Source: Candidatus Cloacimonadota bacterium
Lineage (GTDB): Bacteria; Cloacimonadota; Cloacimonadia; Cloacimonadales; Cloacimonadaceae
Length of the DNA stretch: 54,032 nt
Direction: 5' to 3'
NCBI GenBank assembly: GCA_012522935.1
Contig: JAAYJN010000018.1
Location: 1 to 54,032, forward strand
In this document: one piece after another, positions 53,456 to 54,032 of the stretch
Numbering within the stretch: the stretch's first letter is position 1
How the letters are laid out: each line of letters opens with the position of its first letter
Translations under genes and position numbers: made by a program
The notes under the pieces: model-generated
What the model saw: only the letters and a program-made list of their open reading frames with translations
What the model was told of the DNA's origin: nothing
Databases searched by the model: none

Positions 53456-54032
53456 TGATCTACCCCCATCTATGTGGGGGATACTCCATGTCGTGCACCT
53501 TTGCCAAAAAGGTCGTCGGTTCACCCCCACGTGTGTGGGGAATACCACATATCCCGCTTCGAGGTCATCGCCGAACACGGTTCACCCCCACGTGTGTGGG
53601 GAATACGATGGCACGGGTCTCTCTTATCGCGTGAATGACGGTTCACCCCCACGTGTGTGGGGAATACCTCCGCTTCCACCAACACCAGTCCCTGAGCCTC
53701 GGTTCACCCCCACGTGTGTGGGGAATACCCATGATAACCTCCATTATCAAATTTTCTATACGGTTCACCCCCACGTGTGTGGGGAATACTCTATACCCCG
53801 CTACTCCAAATTTCACTTTAACGGTTCACCCCCACGTGTGTGGGGAATACGGGGGATGACTCGCGTATTGTTGAAGCAATAATGGCATTCACCCCCACGT
53901 GTGTGGGGAATACGGTACACCTCCTGATTTAATTGTGGTTGACCACGGTTCACCCCCACGTGTGTGGGGAATACAGGCACACAATGGCAATAGTAAATAA
54001 ACATGGCGGTTCACCCCCACGTGTGTGGGGAA
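53456..54032 (-). CRISPR. CRISPR array, type I-E-like repeats, cut by the window end
   Basis: Ten 29-bp-class repeats with core CCCCCACGTGTGTGGGG, mostly every 61 bp, and nine 32-bp spacers. Repeats start at 53456 (degenerate), 53517, 53578, 53639, 53700, 53761, 53822, 53883 (31 bp, with a 2-base insertion), 53946 and 54007 (cut off). Read on the minus strand, the repeat begins GTATTCCCC, has a CCCCAC/GTGGGG hairpin and ends GTGAACCG, like the 3' handle of type I-E repeats in E. coli and Streptococcus thermophilus. The worn-out first repeat at the left fits the leader-distal end, so the leader and cas genes are expected to the right, outside the window. All nine spacers differ. Confidence 0.96.

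Noticed and set aside
53346-54004. Open reading frames across the CRISPR array on both strands
   Set aside because: They translate the repeats (recurring HPHVCGEY or FPTHVGVN peptides) and do not represent genes.

Overview
The window looks like a chromosomal segment from a Gram-negative anaerobic bacterium, most likely Cloacimonadota (WWE1) or a close relative in the Fibrobacterota-Chlorobiota-Bacteroidota group. Directly visible: outer-membrane and periplasmic proteins (an Omp85-type barrel, an MCE/MlaD protein, lipoproteins), good sigma70-like promoters (TTGACA or TTGTCA, 17 bp, then a -10), AGGAG-type ribosome binding sites, tightly overlapping genes, and metabolism for histidine, propionate and acyl-phosphates. 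The taxonomic call is inference from gene content and style; no rRNA gene is present. I see no tRNA or rRNA gene, transposase, prophage or replication origin.

Layout. 1-5.4 kb, minus strand: rpmE, a DUF1385 membrane protein, prfA, a CNNM/CBS transporter and the bifunctional histidine/folate enzyme FtcD. 5.4-8 kb: wrbA, a formylglycine-enzyme-like lipoprotein and a truncated caspase-like gene. 8-10.1 kb: a GntR regulator with an ABC exporter. 10.2-12.5 kb, minus: enolase and an SPFH protein. 13-21 kb, plus: a transcarboxylase-like set (carboxyltransferase, small MmdE-like protein, biotin-carrying pyruvate/oxaloacetate subunit), pyrR, pyrF, a membrane protein and comEC. 21.2-22.6 kb: a secreted alpha/beta hydrolase. 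22.9-24.7 kb: four tandem paralogous small secreted acidic proteins of unknown function. 24.8-28.9 kb, minus: glyA, rpiB, two phosphate acyltransferase paralogs and a putative lipoprotein. 29.4-39.1 kb, plus: a large secreted Gly-Asn/Asp-Asp repeat protein, rsmG, parA, parB, rfbB, a DUF1292 protein, hutI and a predicted pseudokinase fused through a membrane helix to a formylglycine-enzyme-like domain. 39.4-53.1 kb, minus: lepB, hemW, cca, a secreted protein of a family often labelled asparagine synthetase B, an MCE protein, a protease-propeller-Omp85 protein, leucyl aminopeptidase, a zinc-type ABC importer and a glucuronyl C5-epimerase-like membrane protein. 53.46 kb to the end: a type I-E-like CRISPR array that runs off the right edge, with no cas genes in view.

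How parts fit. hutI and ftcD are two steps of histidine breakdown (imidazolonepropionate to formiminoglutamate to glutamate plus a folate one-carbon unit); glyA feeds the same folate pool. The carboxyltransferase and biotin subunits can link methylmalonyl-CoA/propionyl-CoA to oxaloacetate/pyruvate, as expected for propionate metabolism. Intergenic gaps hold at least four families of dispersed repeats that recur here in different combinations and orientations.

The least explained items are the four-gene secreted family whose C-terminal codons contain the next gene's ribosome binding site, the repeat protein at 29.4 kb, the pseudokinase fusion, and the single-chain protease-propeller-barrel.
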